DNA from: UBA6183 sp943372215 | Lineage (GTDB): Bacteria; Bacteroidota; Bacteroidia; UKL13-3 | DNA: 64,000 nucleotides | Direction of reading: 5' to 3' | NCBI GenBank assembly: GCA_943372215.1 | Contig: CALRXU020000009.1 | Span: forward strand, 124,001 to 188,000 | Shown: piece after piece, positions 32,956 through 41,835 of the stretch | How the letters are laid out: each line of letters begins with the position of its first letter | Position numbering within the stretch: the stretch's first letter is position 1 | Translations under genes and position numbers: made by a program | The notes under the pieces: generated by a model | What the model was told of the DNA's origin: nothing | Database searches by the model: none | The model's input: only the letters and a program-made list of their open reading frames with translations

Positions 32956-33046
32956 AGCTAATAATTAAATTTCCATTTACCTCTTGTGTAATATTCCTCT
33001 CATTTAATTACAATGAAGCACAACATGCTCAATGTCAACAAAAAGA

Positions 33047-34675
33047 CTATTCAGCACTTAAAAAAGGATATTCATACGTGGCAGGAGAAACAAAAGTTTC
33101 TTTAATCGTTCTCATGCTTACCCAACGCAACAAGTTTACCATTGCCCCAGCTTTATCATTGGTTCCACTTGCTCTGGCTCCACCAAAAGGTTGTTGCCCA
33201 ACTACCGCACCAGTTGGTTTATCATTAATATAAAAATTACCCGCTGCATTGCGTAGTTTCTTGGTGGCTAAATCTATTGCATACCTGTCTTGAGCAATTA
33301 TTGCGCCAGTTAATGCATAATCACTTGTTGTATTCAGCAATTCCAACGTTTCTTCAAACTGGTTTTCATCGTAAACATAAATTGTTAAAACGGGTCCAAA
33401 AATCTCTTCACACATGGTGGTTGATTTTGGGTTTTGAGTAACAATTACAGTTGGCTCTATAAAGTATCCTGACGACTTATTATAATTTCCTCCAACAATC
33501 ACTTCAACGGCTTTATCTTGTTTTGCAGCATCAATATATGAGGCTATTTTATCAAAGGCTTTTTCATCAATTACTGCATTGATAAAGTTTCCAAAATCTT
33601 CTGTTGGCCCCATTTTAAATGTTTTAATGGTTTCAACCATTTTGGTTTTTATAGCTGGCCATAAGTTAGAAGGCACGTAAACCCTTGATGCCGCTGAACA
33701 TTTTTGTCCCTGATATTCAAATGCACCACGCACCATTGCTGTTACACTTTCGTCTACCTTGGCTGTTTTATGAATCATGATAAAATCTTTCCCTCCAGTT
33801 TCTCCAACTATACGTGGGTAGGTTTTGTATTTATGGATATTTCCACCAATGGTTTTCCAAACGTTTTGAAACACGCCAGTTGAGCCTGTAAAGTGAATTC
33901 CAGCAAAATCAGGGTGGTTAAATATTACATCACCAGCGGTTGGCCCATCAACAAAAACAAGGTTGATTACCCCATCTGGCACACCAGCTTCCATAAAAAT
34001 CTCCATCAGTACTTGAGCGGAGTAGATTTGGGTATTTGCTGGTTTCCAAACCACCACGTTGCCCATCATGGCAGCACTTGTAGGTAAATTACCAGCAATG
34101 GCCGTGAAGTTAAATGGTGTTAATGCAAATATGAATCCTTCCAGCGGACGGTACTCAATGCGGTTCCACATGCCTTTGCCTGAAACTGGTTGGTCTTGAT
34201 AAATTTGGCTCATAAAAGCCACGTTAAACCTTAAAAAGTCAATGATTTCGCAAGCACTATCAATTTCTGCCTGATAAGCGTTTTTACTTTGCCCAAGCAT
34301 GGTAGCCGCATTTAACTTGGCACGATATGGGCCTGCAATTAAATCAGCAGCTTTTAAAAAAATGGCAGCGCGTTGCTCCCAAGGTAAGTTCTCCCAGTTT
34401 TCTTTAGCAGCTAGTGCCGCTTCTATAGCCTGTGTTACATGTGAAGCATCTCCTTTATGAAAATGACCAAGCGTGTGTTTATGATCATGCGGAGGGGCCA
34501 TGCGCCCTGTTTTGTTTGTGCGTATTTCTTTGCCCCCTATATACATGGGAACATCAATTTCTTTGCTTCTGGCTTCAGCCAAAGCAGCTTTTAACTCATT
34601 GCGTTCTTTGCTGCCAGGAGCATAGTTTAGAATAGGTTCGTTAACGGGATCGGGTACTTTAAAAAATCCGTTCAT
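33047..34675 (-). CDS. pruA: L-glutamate gamma-semialdehyde dehydrogenase (1-pyrroline-5-carboxylate dehydrogenase)
   Basis: Second step of proline catabolism: oxidises glutamate semialdehyde to glutamate with NAD+. The 542 residues are the stand-alone type (no proline dehydrogenase domain), typical of Bacteroidota and Bacillota. Motifs: ALTPFNFTAIAGNLP, VWKPANTQIYSA, FTGSTGVFQ, the active-site Glu in VGETGGKDFIM and catalytic Cys326 in YQGQKCSAASRVYVP, then EEIFGPVLTIYVY. A well-matched promoter lies 37 bases upstream. The putA-type partner enzyme is not in this window. In combination with leucine dehydrogenase and peptidases it suggests amino-acid use as carbon source. Confidence 0.96.
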   Translation of the reverse strand: MNGFFKVPDPVNEPILNYAPGSKERNELKAALAEARSKEIDVPMYIGGKEIRTNKTGRMAPPHDHKHTLGHFHKGDASHVTQAIEAALAAKENWENLPWEQRAAIFLKAADLIAGPYRAKLNAATMLGQSKNAYQAEIDSACEIIDFLRFNVAFMSQIYQDQPVSGKGMWNRIEYRPLEGFIFALTPFNFTAIAGNLPTSAAMMGNVVVWKPANTQIYSAQVLMEIFMEAGVPDGVINLVFVDGPTAGDVIFNHPDFAGIHFTGSTGVFQNVWKTIGGNIHKYKTYPRIVGETGGKDFIMIHKTAKVDESVTAMVRGAFEYQGQKCSAASRVYVPSNLWPAIKTKMVETIKTFKMGPTEDFGNFINAVIDEKAFDKIASYIDAAKQDKAVEVIVGGNYNKSSGYFIEPTVIVTQNPKSTTMCEEIFGPVLTIYVYDENQFEETLELLNTTSDYALTGAIIAQDRYAIDLATKKLRNAAGNFYINDKPTGAVVGQQPFGGARASGTNDKAGAMVNLLRWVSMRTIKETFVSPATYEYPFLSAE

Positions 34676-34711
34676 ATGTTTTATTGTTTATTATGCTTGT
34701 AAAGAAAGATG

Positions 34712-34742
34712 CGAATGTAAGGGTATTTTGTTTGACGTCAAA
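34712..34742 (-). promoter_or_regulatory. sigma-A promoter of the P5C dehydrogenase gene
   Basis: On the minus strand TTTG (34739-34742), exactly 19 bases, then TACATTCG (34712-34719). One of the best matches to the Bacteroidota consensus in the window. Confidence 0.75.
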
Positions 34743-34759
34743 TGACCTTAAGCAGGCCA

Positions 34760-35434
34760 TTAATTGCCTTTATAGTCATCGTCCTGAGTCGGTTTAAAGG
34801 TAATTAATACAGGCAGTTTGGTAACAGGGTGCTCAAAACTCAATTCAACTGCTGCAAGGTTTATGCTACCATCAGCATTGGCTTTGTGCGCACCATATTT
34901 TACATCTCCCACTATTGGGCATTTTATTGCTCCCAATTGAGCGCGAATTTGATGCTTGCGGCCTGTTAATAATTTTATGCGCAGTATGGAGTTGCTGTTG
35001 TTATTGTATTTTATTTCAAAGCTTAAAGTTGCTTTTTCTGCATTTGGGGTGGGCATTAAAAAGGCCCTTGTTATGTTTTTATGCTCGTCTCTAAGCAAAT
35101 AATGGGTAAGCGTATCTGATTGGTGCAAAGGTTTGCCTTCTACTTTGGCCTCGTAAATTTTCTCCACCTTTCTATTTTTAAACAATTCATTCATACGAAC
35201 CAACGCTTTGCTGGTGCGCGCAAATAATACAATACCACTTACTGGCATATCAAGGCGGTGAATGACCCCTAAAAAAACATCCCCAGGTTTTTGGTATTTT
35301 TCTTTGATGTAGGCTTTCACCTCTTCTTCTAGGCTGGTAGGCTTATCTGGCTCGGGCTGTACCGTTTGTCCTGGTTTCTTAGCTACTGCAATGAGGTGAT
35401 TGTCTTCAAATAATACGGTTATTGGCATGGGCAT
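34760..35434 (-). CDS. RluA-family RNA pseudouridine synthase
   Basis: Isomerises uridines in rRNA or tRNA. From the ATG at 35434 it has 224 residues: LFEDNHLIAVAKKPG opening, catalytic Asp in VIHRLDMPVSGIVLFARTSKA, KIYEAKVEG, then LLTGRKHQIRAQLGAIKCPIVGDVKYG. There is no S4 domain, so it is the short RluA/TruC-like form. An earlier ATG at 35458 falls inside the terminator hairpin of the upstream acyl-CoA dehydrogenase gene, so it is unlikely to be used. The target position cannot be assigned from sequence; a second member of the family is at 45478. Confidence 0.93.
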   Translation of the reverse strand: MPMPITVLFEDNHLIAVAKKPGQTVQPEPDKPTSLEEEVKAYIKEKYQKPGDVFLGVIHRLDMPVSGIVLFARTSKALVRMNELFKNRKVEKIYEAKVEGKPLHQSDTLTHYLLRDEHKNITRAFLMPTPNAEKATLSFEIKYNNNSNSILRIKLLTGRKHQIRAQLGAIKCPIVGDVKYGAHKANADGSINLAAVELSFEHPVTKLPVLITFKPTQDDDYKGN

Positions 35435-35443
35435 AAAATATAA

Positions 35444-35475
35444 AACCGGACACTTCATCGAGAAAATGCCCGGTT
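35444..35475 (-). terminator. terminator of the acyl-CoA dehydrogenase gene
   Basis: On the minus strand AACCGGGCA/TGTCCGGTT (one G-T pair, 14-base loop), followed by TTATATTTT. It lies 20 bases after the stop. Confidence 0.75.
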
Positions 35476-35494
35476 ATTTTCAATAAAACTTAAA

Positions 35495-36661
35495 TTAATC
35501 TTTTAATACAGAACGTGCTATAACCAGTTTTTGAATTTCACTGGTTCCTTCACCAATGGTACAAAGTTTAGAGTCTCTGTAAAATTTTTCTACCGGAAAA
35601 TCCTTGGTGTAGCCATATCCACCAAATATTTGTACTGCTTCTGTTGCGGCATATACACAAACCTCGCTGGCGTAATATTTTGCCATGGCACTTTCCTTTG
35701 TCATTGGCTTGTGTTTCATTTTTAAATCGGCAGCTTGGTAAGTTAATAACTCAGCGGCCTCAATTCGTGTGGCCATATCAGCCAATTTAAACGAAATACC
35801 CTGAAAGCTTGATATGGGTTGTCCGAACTGATGGCGCTCTTTAGAGTATTGTAAAGCGGCTTCAAAACTACCTTTGGCAATACCTAAACTCAAGGCAGCA
35901 ATTGATATGCGTCCTCCATCTAACACCTTCATGGCTTGCTTAAATCCTTCGCCAACCTTGCCCAATACATTTGCTTTGGGTACTCTGCAATCTTCAAAAA
36001 TAAGTTCTGCGGTTTCGCTTGCGCGCATACCTAATTTATTTTCCTTTTTACCACCTTTAAAGCCAGGAGTTCCGCGTTCAACAACTATGGCAGTTATGCC
36101 ATTGCTATCCAACAATTCACCCGTACGTACAAGTACAACGGCTACATCTCCGGTAATACCATGGGTGATCCAGTTTTTTGTACCATTAATGATGTAATGG
36201 TCACCATCTTCTTTGGCCACGCATTGCATGCGCATGGCATCGCTACCAGTATTGGCTTCGGTTAATCCCCAAGCTCCAATCCACTCCCCTGTGGCTAATT
36301 TAGGCAACCAACGTTTTTTTTGCTCTTCGCTTCCAAACTGTAAAATGTGTCCGGTGCATAATGAGTTATGGGCAGCCATTGACAACCCAACAGAACTGCA
36401 CACTTTAGCAATCTCTTGAATTGCAGTGATGTATTCAAAATATCCTAGCCCTGCACCACCATATTCTTCAGGCACTAGTACGCCTAAAAGACCAAGCTTT
36501 CCCATTTCTTGCATGGTTGCCTTAGGAAATATTTGAGCTTCATCCCATTCCATAACATAAGGACGAATATGTTTTTCTGCGAAGTCTTTCGCCATTTGAG
36601 CCACCATTTTTTGGTTCTCTGTTTGTTCAAAACTCATTCCGCTTAAAGCTGATGTTGTCAT
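35495..36661 (-). CDS. acyl-CoA dehydrogenase
   Basis: FAD-dependent alpha,beta-desaturation of acyl-CoA thioesters, passing electrons to ETF. The 388 residues match short/medium-chain members: EEYGGAGLGYFEYITAIQEIAKVCSSVG, GAWGLTEANTGSDAM (FAD/substrate loop), NGTKNWITHG, SIAALSLGIAKGSFEAAL, GQPISSFQGISFKLADMATRIEAAELL, and the C-terminal EIFGGYGYTKDFPVE-like YGYTKDFPVEKFYRD with IGEGTSEIQ carrying the catalytic Glu. It is probably butyryl-, isovaleryl- or medium-chain specific; the exact chain length is not readable. A -7 box (TATATTTG) on the minus strand at 36684-36691 lies 22 bases upstream of the ATG. Confidence 0.94.
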   Translation of the reverse strand: MTTSALSGMSFEQTENQKMVAQMAKDFAEKHIRPYVMEWDEAQIFPKATMQEMGKLGLLGVLVPEEYGGAGLGYFEYITAIQEIAKVCSSVGLSMAAHNSLCTGHILQFGSEEQKKRWLPKLATGEWIGAWGLTEANTGSDAMRMQCVAKEDGDHYIINGTKNWITHGITGDVAVVLVRTGELLDSNGITAIVVERGTPGFKGGKKENKLGMRASETAELIFEDCRVPKANVLGKVGEGFKQAMKVLDGGRISIAALSLGIAKGSFEAALQYSKERHQFGQPISSFQGISFKLADMATRIEAAELLTYQAADLKMKHKPMTKESAMAKYYASEVCVYAATEAVQIFGGYGYTKDFPVEKFYRDSKLCTIGEGTSEIQKLVIARSVLKD

Positions 36662-36768
36662 TCAAATTTTTATTTAGGTTTTGCAAATATATAACTATGG
36701 GCAAAATTATTGGGATAAAACTCAAGGTTTTGAGATTTGACAAAGTATGCATAATGCTGTGCAAGACT

Positions 36769-36797
36769 TTTGTTTACCTGATGTTGGTTTATCTTTG
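36769..36797 (+). promoter_or_regulatory. probable promoter of the WbqC-family gene
   Basis: TTTG (36769-36772), 17 bases, TATCTTTG (36790-36797), ending four bases before the ATG at 36802. The spacer is two bases short of the usual 19. Confidence 0.42.
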
Positions 36798-36801
36798 TGG
36801 T

Positions 36802-37410
36802 ATGGACAAGGTTTTGAGTTTGCATTATTTACCCAATGTACTGTGGATGAGCCATTTTTTAGCTGGCAATTGCATTATTGATGTACATGAACATTATATT
36901 AAACAGAGTTACCGCAACCGTTGCTTAATATTAAGTGCTAATGGACCTTTGGCCTTAACTATACCTGTAACCAAAACAGGAAATAAAATAATCATGCGTG
37001 AATTACAAGCTGACCAAACGGTTGCTTGGCAGAGGCAACATTGGGAAAGCATTAAAGCTGCTTATGGTTCATCGCCTTATTTTATTCATTATGCACCCTA
37101 TTTTGAACCATGGTATCAACAGCCAGTTACCTCTATAATGGAGTTTGAAATTGGCTTGTTGAATTTGGTGATTAAATTATTAAAAATAGAAATGGAGCCT
37201 AGGCTGAGTGAAACATACATAGAGGCTATTCAGGAAAATGATTATAGGGATAAAATAAGCCCCAAATTTTCATCAACATACGTTTTTAAGCCTTATTTAC
37301 AAGTATTCTCGGGCAAATTCCCTTTTGTACCTAACCTAAGTGTATTGGACCTGCTTTTTAATCATGGGCCAAGATCATTGGCGTATATGGTTTCGTTAAG
37401 TGCGGGTTAG
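36802..37410 (+). CDS. WbqC-like family protein
   Basis: A 202-residue cytosolic protein of the WbqC family, members of which occur in O-antigen/amino-sugar biosynthesis loci and scattered in Bacteroidota genomes; the activity is not settled. Visible family features are the opening LHYLPNVLWMSHFL, the SYRNRCLILSANGPLALTIPV segment with a conserved Arg, WQRQHWESIKAAYGSSPYFIHYAPYFEPWY and the closing LSVLDLLFNHGPRSL. A longer frame (from 36652) adds 50 residues with no similarity to the family; the promoter just before 36802 supports the short form. Its stop overlaps that of the convergent pfkA gene. Confidence 0.87.
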   Translation: MDKVLSLHYLPNVLWMSHFLAGNCIIDVHEHYIKQSYRNRCLILSANGPLALTIPVTKTGNKIIMRELQADQTVAWQRQHWESIKAAYGSSPYFIHYAPYFEPWYQQPVTSIMEFEIGLLNLVIKLLKIEMEPRLSETYIEAIQENDYRDKISPKFSSTYVFKPYLQVFSGKFPFVPNLSVLDLLFNHGPRSLAYMVSLSAG

Positions 37411-38378
37411 CAATTAAACACATCCACTAAACGCAATAAATCAGGGTTAAGGTGTTTGGTTTTGTTAATGGCATCATCGAAACTTGTATATACCACCATG
37501 TTGTTCCTTAAGCCCGCCATTTGGTTGGTTTCCCCTCTGAGCAATGCTTCTACCGCTGCATTTCCTAATCTTGAAGCCAACACCCTATCATAAGCGCTTG
37601 GAGAACCACCGCGCTGGATATGTCCCAAAATACTAACTCTTGCATCAAATGTTGGCTCAACAGATTTAAGGTACTCCACTATTTGCATGGCACCTCCGTG
37701 TTCTTCACCTTCAGCCACTACTACAATACTAAAAGCTTTTTTGCTACGGTTTTTTCCTACAAACATCTCCAACATTTTATGCCAATCTTCGGCCGATTCC
37801 GGCACCAAAATACTTTCAGCACCACCTGCAATTCCTGCTGCTAATGCAATAAATCCTGCATGTCTACCCATCACTTCTATAAAAAACACCCGGTCATGTG
37901 AATCTGCCGTATCCCTGATTTTATCAATGGCATCAACGGCTGTGTTAATAGCCGTATCAAAGCCTATGGTAAAATCTGTTCCAAACAAATCGTTATCAAT
38001 AGTGCCTGGGGCACCAATACAAGGAATTCCAAACTCCTCATAAAACAGTTTCGCTCCTGTAAACGAACCATTTCCTCCTATACAAATTAACCCTTCTATT
38101 TCGTGTGATTTTAAGTTTTCGTAAGCTGTTTTTCTACCTTCCGATGTCATAAAGGCTTTGCTTCTAGCCGTTTTTAAAATAGTTCCTCCACGCTGAATAA
38201 TGTTACTCACTGAACGCGAGTTTAACTGTACAATATCATTTTCAATCATACCCGCATAACCGCGCATAATACCCATTACCTCTACATTATTATATTTGGC
38301 AGTGCGTACAACCGCCCTAACACATGCATTCATCCCGGGCGAATCTCCACCGGAAGTAAAAACAGCTATTTTCTTCAT
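37407..38378 (-). CDS. pfkA: ATP-dependent 6-phosphofructokinase
   Basis: Commits glucose to glycolysis by phosphorylating fructose 6-phosphate. From the ATG at 38378 it has 323 residues, the standard bacterial length. Motifs: FTSGGDSPGMNACVRAVVR (ATP loop with Gly11-like GGDSPG), GGNGSFTGAKLF, GAPGTIDNDLFGTDFTIGFDTA with the catalytic Asp in TIDND, FIEVMGRHAGFIALAAGIAGGAE, and LGHIQRGGSPSAYDRVLASRLG. The GGDSPG and GGNGS combination points to ATP rather than pyrophosphate as donor. The longer upstream frame overlaps a terminator and is rejected. Confidence 0.97.
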   Translation of the reverse strand: MKKIAVFTSGGDSPGMNACVRAVVRTAKYNNVEVMGIMRGYAGMIENDIVQLNSRSVSNIIQRGGTILKTARSKAFMTSEGRKTAYENLKSHEIEGLICIGGNGSFTGAKLFYEEFGIPCIGAPGTIDNDLFGTDFTIGFDTAINTAVDAIDKIRDTADSHDRVFFIEVMGRHAGFIALAAGIAGGAESILVPESAEDWHKMLEMFVGKNRSKKAFSIVVVAEGEEHGGAMQIVEYLKSVEPTFDARVSILGHIQRGGSPSAYDRVLASRLGNAAVEALLRGETNQMAGLRNNMVVYTSFDDAINKTKHLNPDLLRLVDVFNC

Positions 38379-38391
38379 GGGATAAAAATAT

Positions 38392-38422
38392 AAAAGCCGC
38401 TCCGTATTACGAAGCGGCTTTT
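38392..38422 (-). terminator. terminator of the 304-residue lipoprotein gene
   Basis: AAAAGCCGCT (38392-38401)/AGCGGCTTTT (38413-38422) with a second small stem CGTA/TACG inside. On the minus strand it is followed by ATATTTTTAT. It sits 14 bases upstream of the pfkA start. Confidence 0.9.
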
Positions 38423-38443
38423 GCATTAGTTATTAACTTTTTA

Positions 38444-39358
38444 TTAGTCTACTTGAACTGCAACCAAAATATCCATTGATGCATTTGTAGCTGCTGCTGC
38501 ACTTGATGCAGGATTAGTTCCTGTAACAGAAATAAGACCCAATTTACCTTCTGCTGTTTTGAACAAAAGAATATCTCCAGCCTTAAGGTCAGTTATTGTG
38601 TTTGTAAAAGTTTTTCCTTGAGCGTAATTTACAATTGGCACATCAGTTCCTACGGTAACAATATTATTATAATTTAAATCATTGGCACCAGCCTTGTAAA
38701 ATCCTGTAATCTTAGCTCCTGAGAAGTAAGAAGCTAAACCGCTATATAAGCCTTGCATAACTTTATCAGAAGGACTTGAAATAGTAAATTTATTGGTGCT
38801 TCCAAAATAGAATGCCAAATCACAAGCCCTGAACTCATCTATAGAAAGAGTAGTTGAATAAGGAGTAAAAGGAGGAGTTAACTTCATAAAATGTAATGGA
38901 GCTGTAGGATTTTGTTGTCCTTTTAAGCTTATTGCTGTAGTAATGTTATCAATTAAACCAATTTGTCTAACAGTAGCTGTGTATACTTTTGAGCTGTTGC
39001 TACCTTTTTCACCAGCTAAGGTAAATGTATAAGTAACAGTTCCTGTATCAGTAATATCTAATGTATCTGCAAAAGCATAGATAAAATCAGTTCCGCTTAG
39101 TTTGGTATTTGAGTAAACTGTTGATGTTGGTGAACCTGTTACTGCTTTTTGTATGGTTAATGACTTTAACTTATTGTCACTGTTACCTTTTGCATTAATT
39201 GTAATACTTAATTTGTCTGTAACGAAGTGAGTTCCAGAAGTTGCAGCTGGAATAAGGGTTAATTCAACATCTTTTACGTCTGTGTCGTCACCGCATGAGG
39301 CTAGTACTAAAGCTGACGCTGCAAATAGCATAACCATGGTTCTCATTACTTTTTTCAT
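38444..39358 (-). CDS. lipoprotein of unknown function
   Basis: A 304-residue envelope protein. Signal peptide with lipobox VLASC (Cys22) followed by GDDTD, an acidic start common for surface-bound Bacteroidota lipoproteins. The body is Thr/Ser-rich and beta-stranded: an Ig-like first half (LSITINAKGNSDNKLKSLTIQKA, TVTYTFTLAGEKG) and a second half with DEFRACDLAFYFG and ITDLKAGDILLFKTAEGKLGLISV. I do not recognise a named family; it resembles carbohydrate- or cell-surface-binding lipoproteins only in overall make-up. A -7 box TAATTTTG lies upstream on the minus strand. Confidence 0.75.
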   Translation of the reverse strand: MKKVMRTMVMLFAASALVLASCGDDTDVKDVELTLIPAATSGTHFVTDKLSITINAKGNSDNKLKSLTIQKAVTGSPTSTVYSNTKLSGTDFIYAFADTLDITDTGTVTYTFTLAGEKGSNSSKVYTATVRQIGLIDNITTAISLKGQQNPTAPLHFMKLTPPFTPYSTTLSIDEFRACDLAFYFGSTNKFTISSPSDKVMQGLYSGLASYFSGAKITGFYKAGANDLNYNNIVTVGTDVPIVNYAQGKTFTNTITDLKAGDILLFKTAEGKLGLISVTGTNPASSAAAATNASMDILVAVQVD

Positions 39359-39417
39359 ATGTTTTTGTTTTTATATTTAAGTTGCGCAAAATTAATATAT
39401 TAATTCAAAAAGCAAGA

Positions 39418-39741
39418 TTAATTTTGGGTATCATCCGAAAAATCAGATCTGTCTTGATTTTCTCTGCTAAACTCCTCAAAATTATACTCTGGCATTAGTT
39501 CTGTTTTAACGTGATTCACCGTTTCAGTTAAAGCTTCCATGAACTTATTAAAATCTTCTTTGTAAAGGAAAATTTTATGTTTCACAAAACTTCCATCATC
39601 AAATCTTTTCTTACTTTCTGTAATGGTAATAAAGTAATCGTTTCCTTTTGTTGATTTTACATCAAAAAAATAGGTTCTTTTTCCTGCTCTGATTTTCTTC
39701 GAGAAAATCTCTTGCTGATCGCTTTTTCTAAAATCCTCCAT
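39418..39741 (-). CDS. PUR-domain nucleic-acid-binding protein (DUF3276)
   Basis: A 107-residue protein matching the bacterial PUR-alpha-like DUF3276 family: IFSKKIRAGKRTYFFDVKSTKGNDYFITITESKKRFDDGSFVKHKIFLYKEDFNKFMEAL forms the beta-beta-beta-beta-alpha PUR repeat. An acidic tail (FEEFSRENQDRSDFSDD) follows. In spirochaetes and Bacteroidota such proteins bind single-stranded DNA or RNA as dimers and can act as gene regulators. It is monocistronic, between an ABC exporter and a lipoprotein. The regulatory target is unknown. Confidence 0.92.
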   Translation of the reverse strand: MEDFRKSDQQEIFSKKIRAGKRTYFFDVKSTKGNDYFITITESKKRFDDGSFVKHKIFLYKEDFNKFMEALTETVNHVKTELMPEYNFEEFSRENQDRSDFSDDTQN

Positions 39742-39871
39742 CTTAAATGCAGTTGTCTTTTATAATATTTGTTTTGTTTAAAAAGTTGTGCCAAATTAGG
39801 TTTTGATATGATTATTTCAAAATATTTTATCAACAATCATCCATTTATATCGTGAATACCCTGTTTCTACT

Positions 39872-41668
39872 TTAATTTTCATGTCGTTCATTGCTAATTT
39901 GACTTTGATAAAGTTCTGCATATCGTTGGTTTAGTGCAATAAGCTGATGATGAGTACCCTGCTCTATTATTTTTCCATCATCCAGCATGATGATATGGTC
40001 AGCGTCTTTTACTGTTGATACCCTGTGGCTGATAATCACGTTTGTTTTTTGTACAAACAATTTTTGAAGGTTACCCAAAATTTCAGCTTCCGTTTTTGTA
40101 TCAACAGCTGATAAACAATCATCTAAAATGAGTATATCAGGGTTATTTATCAGCGCCCGGGCTATAGAAACACGCTGTTTTTGTCCTCCTGAAAGTGTTA
40201 CACCACGTTCTCCAATAATGGTATCATAACCTTGGGTAAATTCAAGCACATTATCATGTAAAGCGGCATTTTTAGCACTTTCAATAACTAAGCCTCTTGT
40301 ATCATCAGGTGTTTTTTTCAACCCAAAGGCTATGTTATTGTGTATTGAATCGCTAAACAAAAAAACCTCTTGCGGCACATAACCCAACTGATTCTTAAAG
40401 TCATTTAAATTAATGTCTTTAATGTTTACACCATCTATTAAAATTTCACCCTTGCTTACATCAAACATGCGCAACAATAACTGAACAATGGTGCTTTTGC
40501 CACTACCTGTTGTTCCTAGAATGGCTAATGTTTTACCCTTTTGAATGGTTAATGTAATTTCGTTTAAAGCAGGAATTTCTTTACCAGGATAAGTGTAGCT
40601 TACCTTTTTAAACTCAATGGAATGGTTAAACTGAAAAGGGACGCCTTCCAATTGGTTAATTTCTGGTTTTGTTTGCAAAAACTGGTTTAGTCGTTCCTGT
40701 GAGGCAGCTGCCCGCTGCACCAACGAGGTTGTCCAGCCCAAAGAAGCTACTGGCCAAGTAAGCAAGTTAACATAAATAACAAACTCCAGAATATTGCCCA
40801 AGGTAATTTCCCCCTTGATAACAAACATCCCTCCAACAAATACCGTAATAATGGTGCTGAGTCCGGTAAGAAATATCATGAGTGGGAAAAAAGTCGCATC
40901 TACTTTGGCTAGATCCATATTTTTATTCTTGTAAGTATCAGCCTCGTTAATAAATAGTCCTCTAAATGCATTTTCAGCTGCAAACGCTTTGATTACCCGT
41001 ATACCACTAAACGTTTCTTGCACAAAACTGGTAATATTAGACAACTGGCTTTGAATGGCGTCACTTCTACGATTAATGATATTGTTTACATAAAATATGG
41101 CGTAAGATAATATGGGTAAAGGCAATAACACATAAAGTGCCAACTGTTTGTGTACTGAAAACATAATTGGAATAACCACAATAAACGTGGCTACCAAATT
41201 GGTGTAATACATAACAGCTGGACCAATGTACATGCGCACCCTACTTACATCTTCGCTAATCCTAGCCATTAAATCCCCAGTATTGTTTTTTCGGTAAAAA
41301 GATACGGTAAGCAACTGATAGTGTTGATAGACCTCATTTTTCAAGTCATACTCTATTAACCTGCTCATTACTATAATGGCTTGGCGCATTAAGTACATAA
41401 ACAAACCGCGTATTAATGTGTAGAAAAGAATAAGCCCTAATAATGCAATGAGTTGCAACTGGAATTGGTGTTTTGACTCTTGTAAAATTTGTGTTTGTCC
41501 GATGGAAGCAATTTGGTTTAAGTAATTGGCAAGCAAATCCACGGCTGCACTGGCAGATTTAGCTGGGAATGCCGAAAACAAGTTGGATGTAATTACAAAC
41601 AACATCCCCAAAATAAGTCGGTACCTGTATTTGTAAAAATATTTATTAAGGTGTTTTAACGATTTCAT
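39872..41668 (-). CDS. ABC transporter, fused permease and ATPase (MsbA/multidrug type)
   Basis: A 598-residue half-transporter. Residues 1-320 hold six membrane helices (opening RYRLILGMLFVITSNLFSAF) with the coupling-helix region FRKNNTGDLMARISEDVSRVR. The C-terminal ATPase has Walker A GTTGSGKST, Q-loop YVPQEVFLF, signature LSGGQKQRVSIARAL, Walker B ILILDDCLSAVD (catalytic Glu replaced by Asp-Asp-Cys: the residue after the second Asp is Cys) and switch His in ISHRVST. The Cys at the usual catalytic Glu position is notable and would make this a degenerate site in a homodimer. It works as a dimer exporting lipids or drugs; substrate unknown. Confidence 0.92.
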   Translation of the reverse strand: MKSLKHLNKYFYKYRYRLILGMLFVITSNLFSAFPAKSASAAVDLLANYLNQIASIGQTQILQESKHQFQLQLIALLGLILFYTLIRGLFMYLMRQAIIVMSRLIEYDLKNEVYQHYQLLTVSFYRKNNTGDLMARISEDVSRVRMYIGPAVMYYTNLVATFIVVIPIMFSVHKQLALYVLLPLPILSYAIFYVNNIINRRSDAIQSQLSNITSFVQETFSGIRVIKAFAAENAFRGLFINEADTYKNKNMDLAKVDATFFPLMIFLTGLSTIITVFVGGMFVIKGEITLGNILEFVIYVNLLTWPVASLGWTTSLVQRAAASQERLNQFLQTKPEINQLEGVPFQFNHSIEFKKVSYTYPGKEIPALNEITLTIQKGKTLAILGTTGSGKSTIVQLLLRMFDVSKGEILIDGVNIKDINLNDFKNQLGYVPQEVFLFSDSIHNNIAFGLKKTPDDTRGLVIESAKNAALHDNVLEFTQGYDTIIGERGVTLSGGQKQRVSIARALINNPDILILDDCLSAVDTKTEAEILGNLQKLFVQKTNVIISHRVSTVKDADHIIMLDDGKIIEQGTHHQLIALNQRYAELYQSQISNERHEN

Positions 41669-41797
41669 GCTAATGTAACGGTTTCAAAAATCAACATAAA
41701 ATTTGAGATATTATGTATATTCTAATGAAACATATTCACTTAAAAGATTGCAGGAACAGTGGAATTTATTGAAATTATGAAATCAGAAAAATTGAGT

Positions 41798-41805
41798 TAG
41801 TTTTG
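41798..41805 (+). promoter_or_regulatory. -7 box of the leucine dehydrogenase gene
   Basis: TAGTTTTG, 30 bases before the ATG at 41836. The RNA start would be near 41811, downstream of an in-frame TTG at 41803, which supports the later ATG. No -33 match at standard spacing. Confidence 0.5.
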
Positions 41806-41835
41806 CAGCAAATTTACAAACTAATACCGCCAAAT

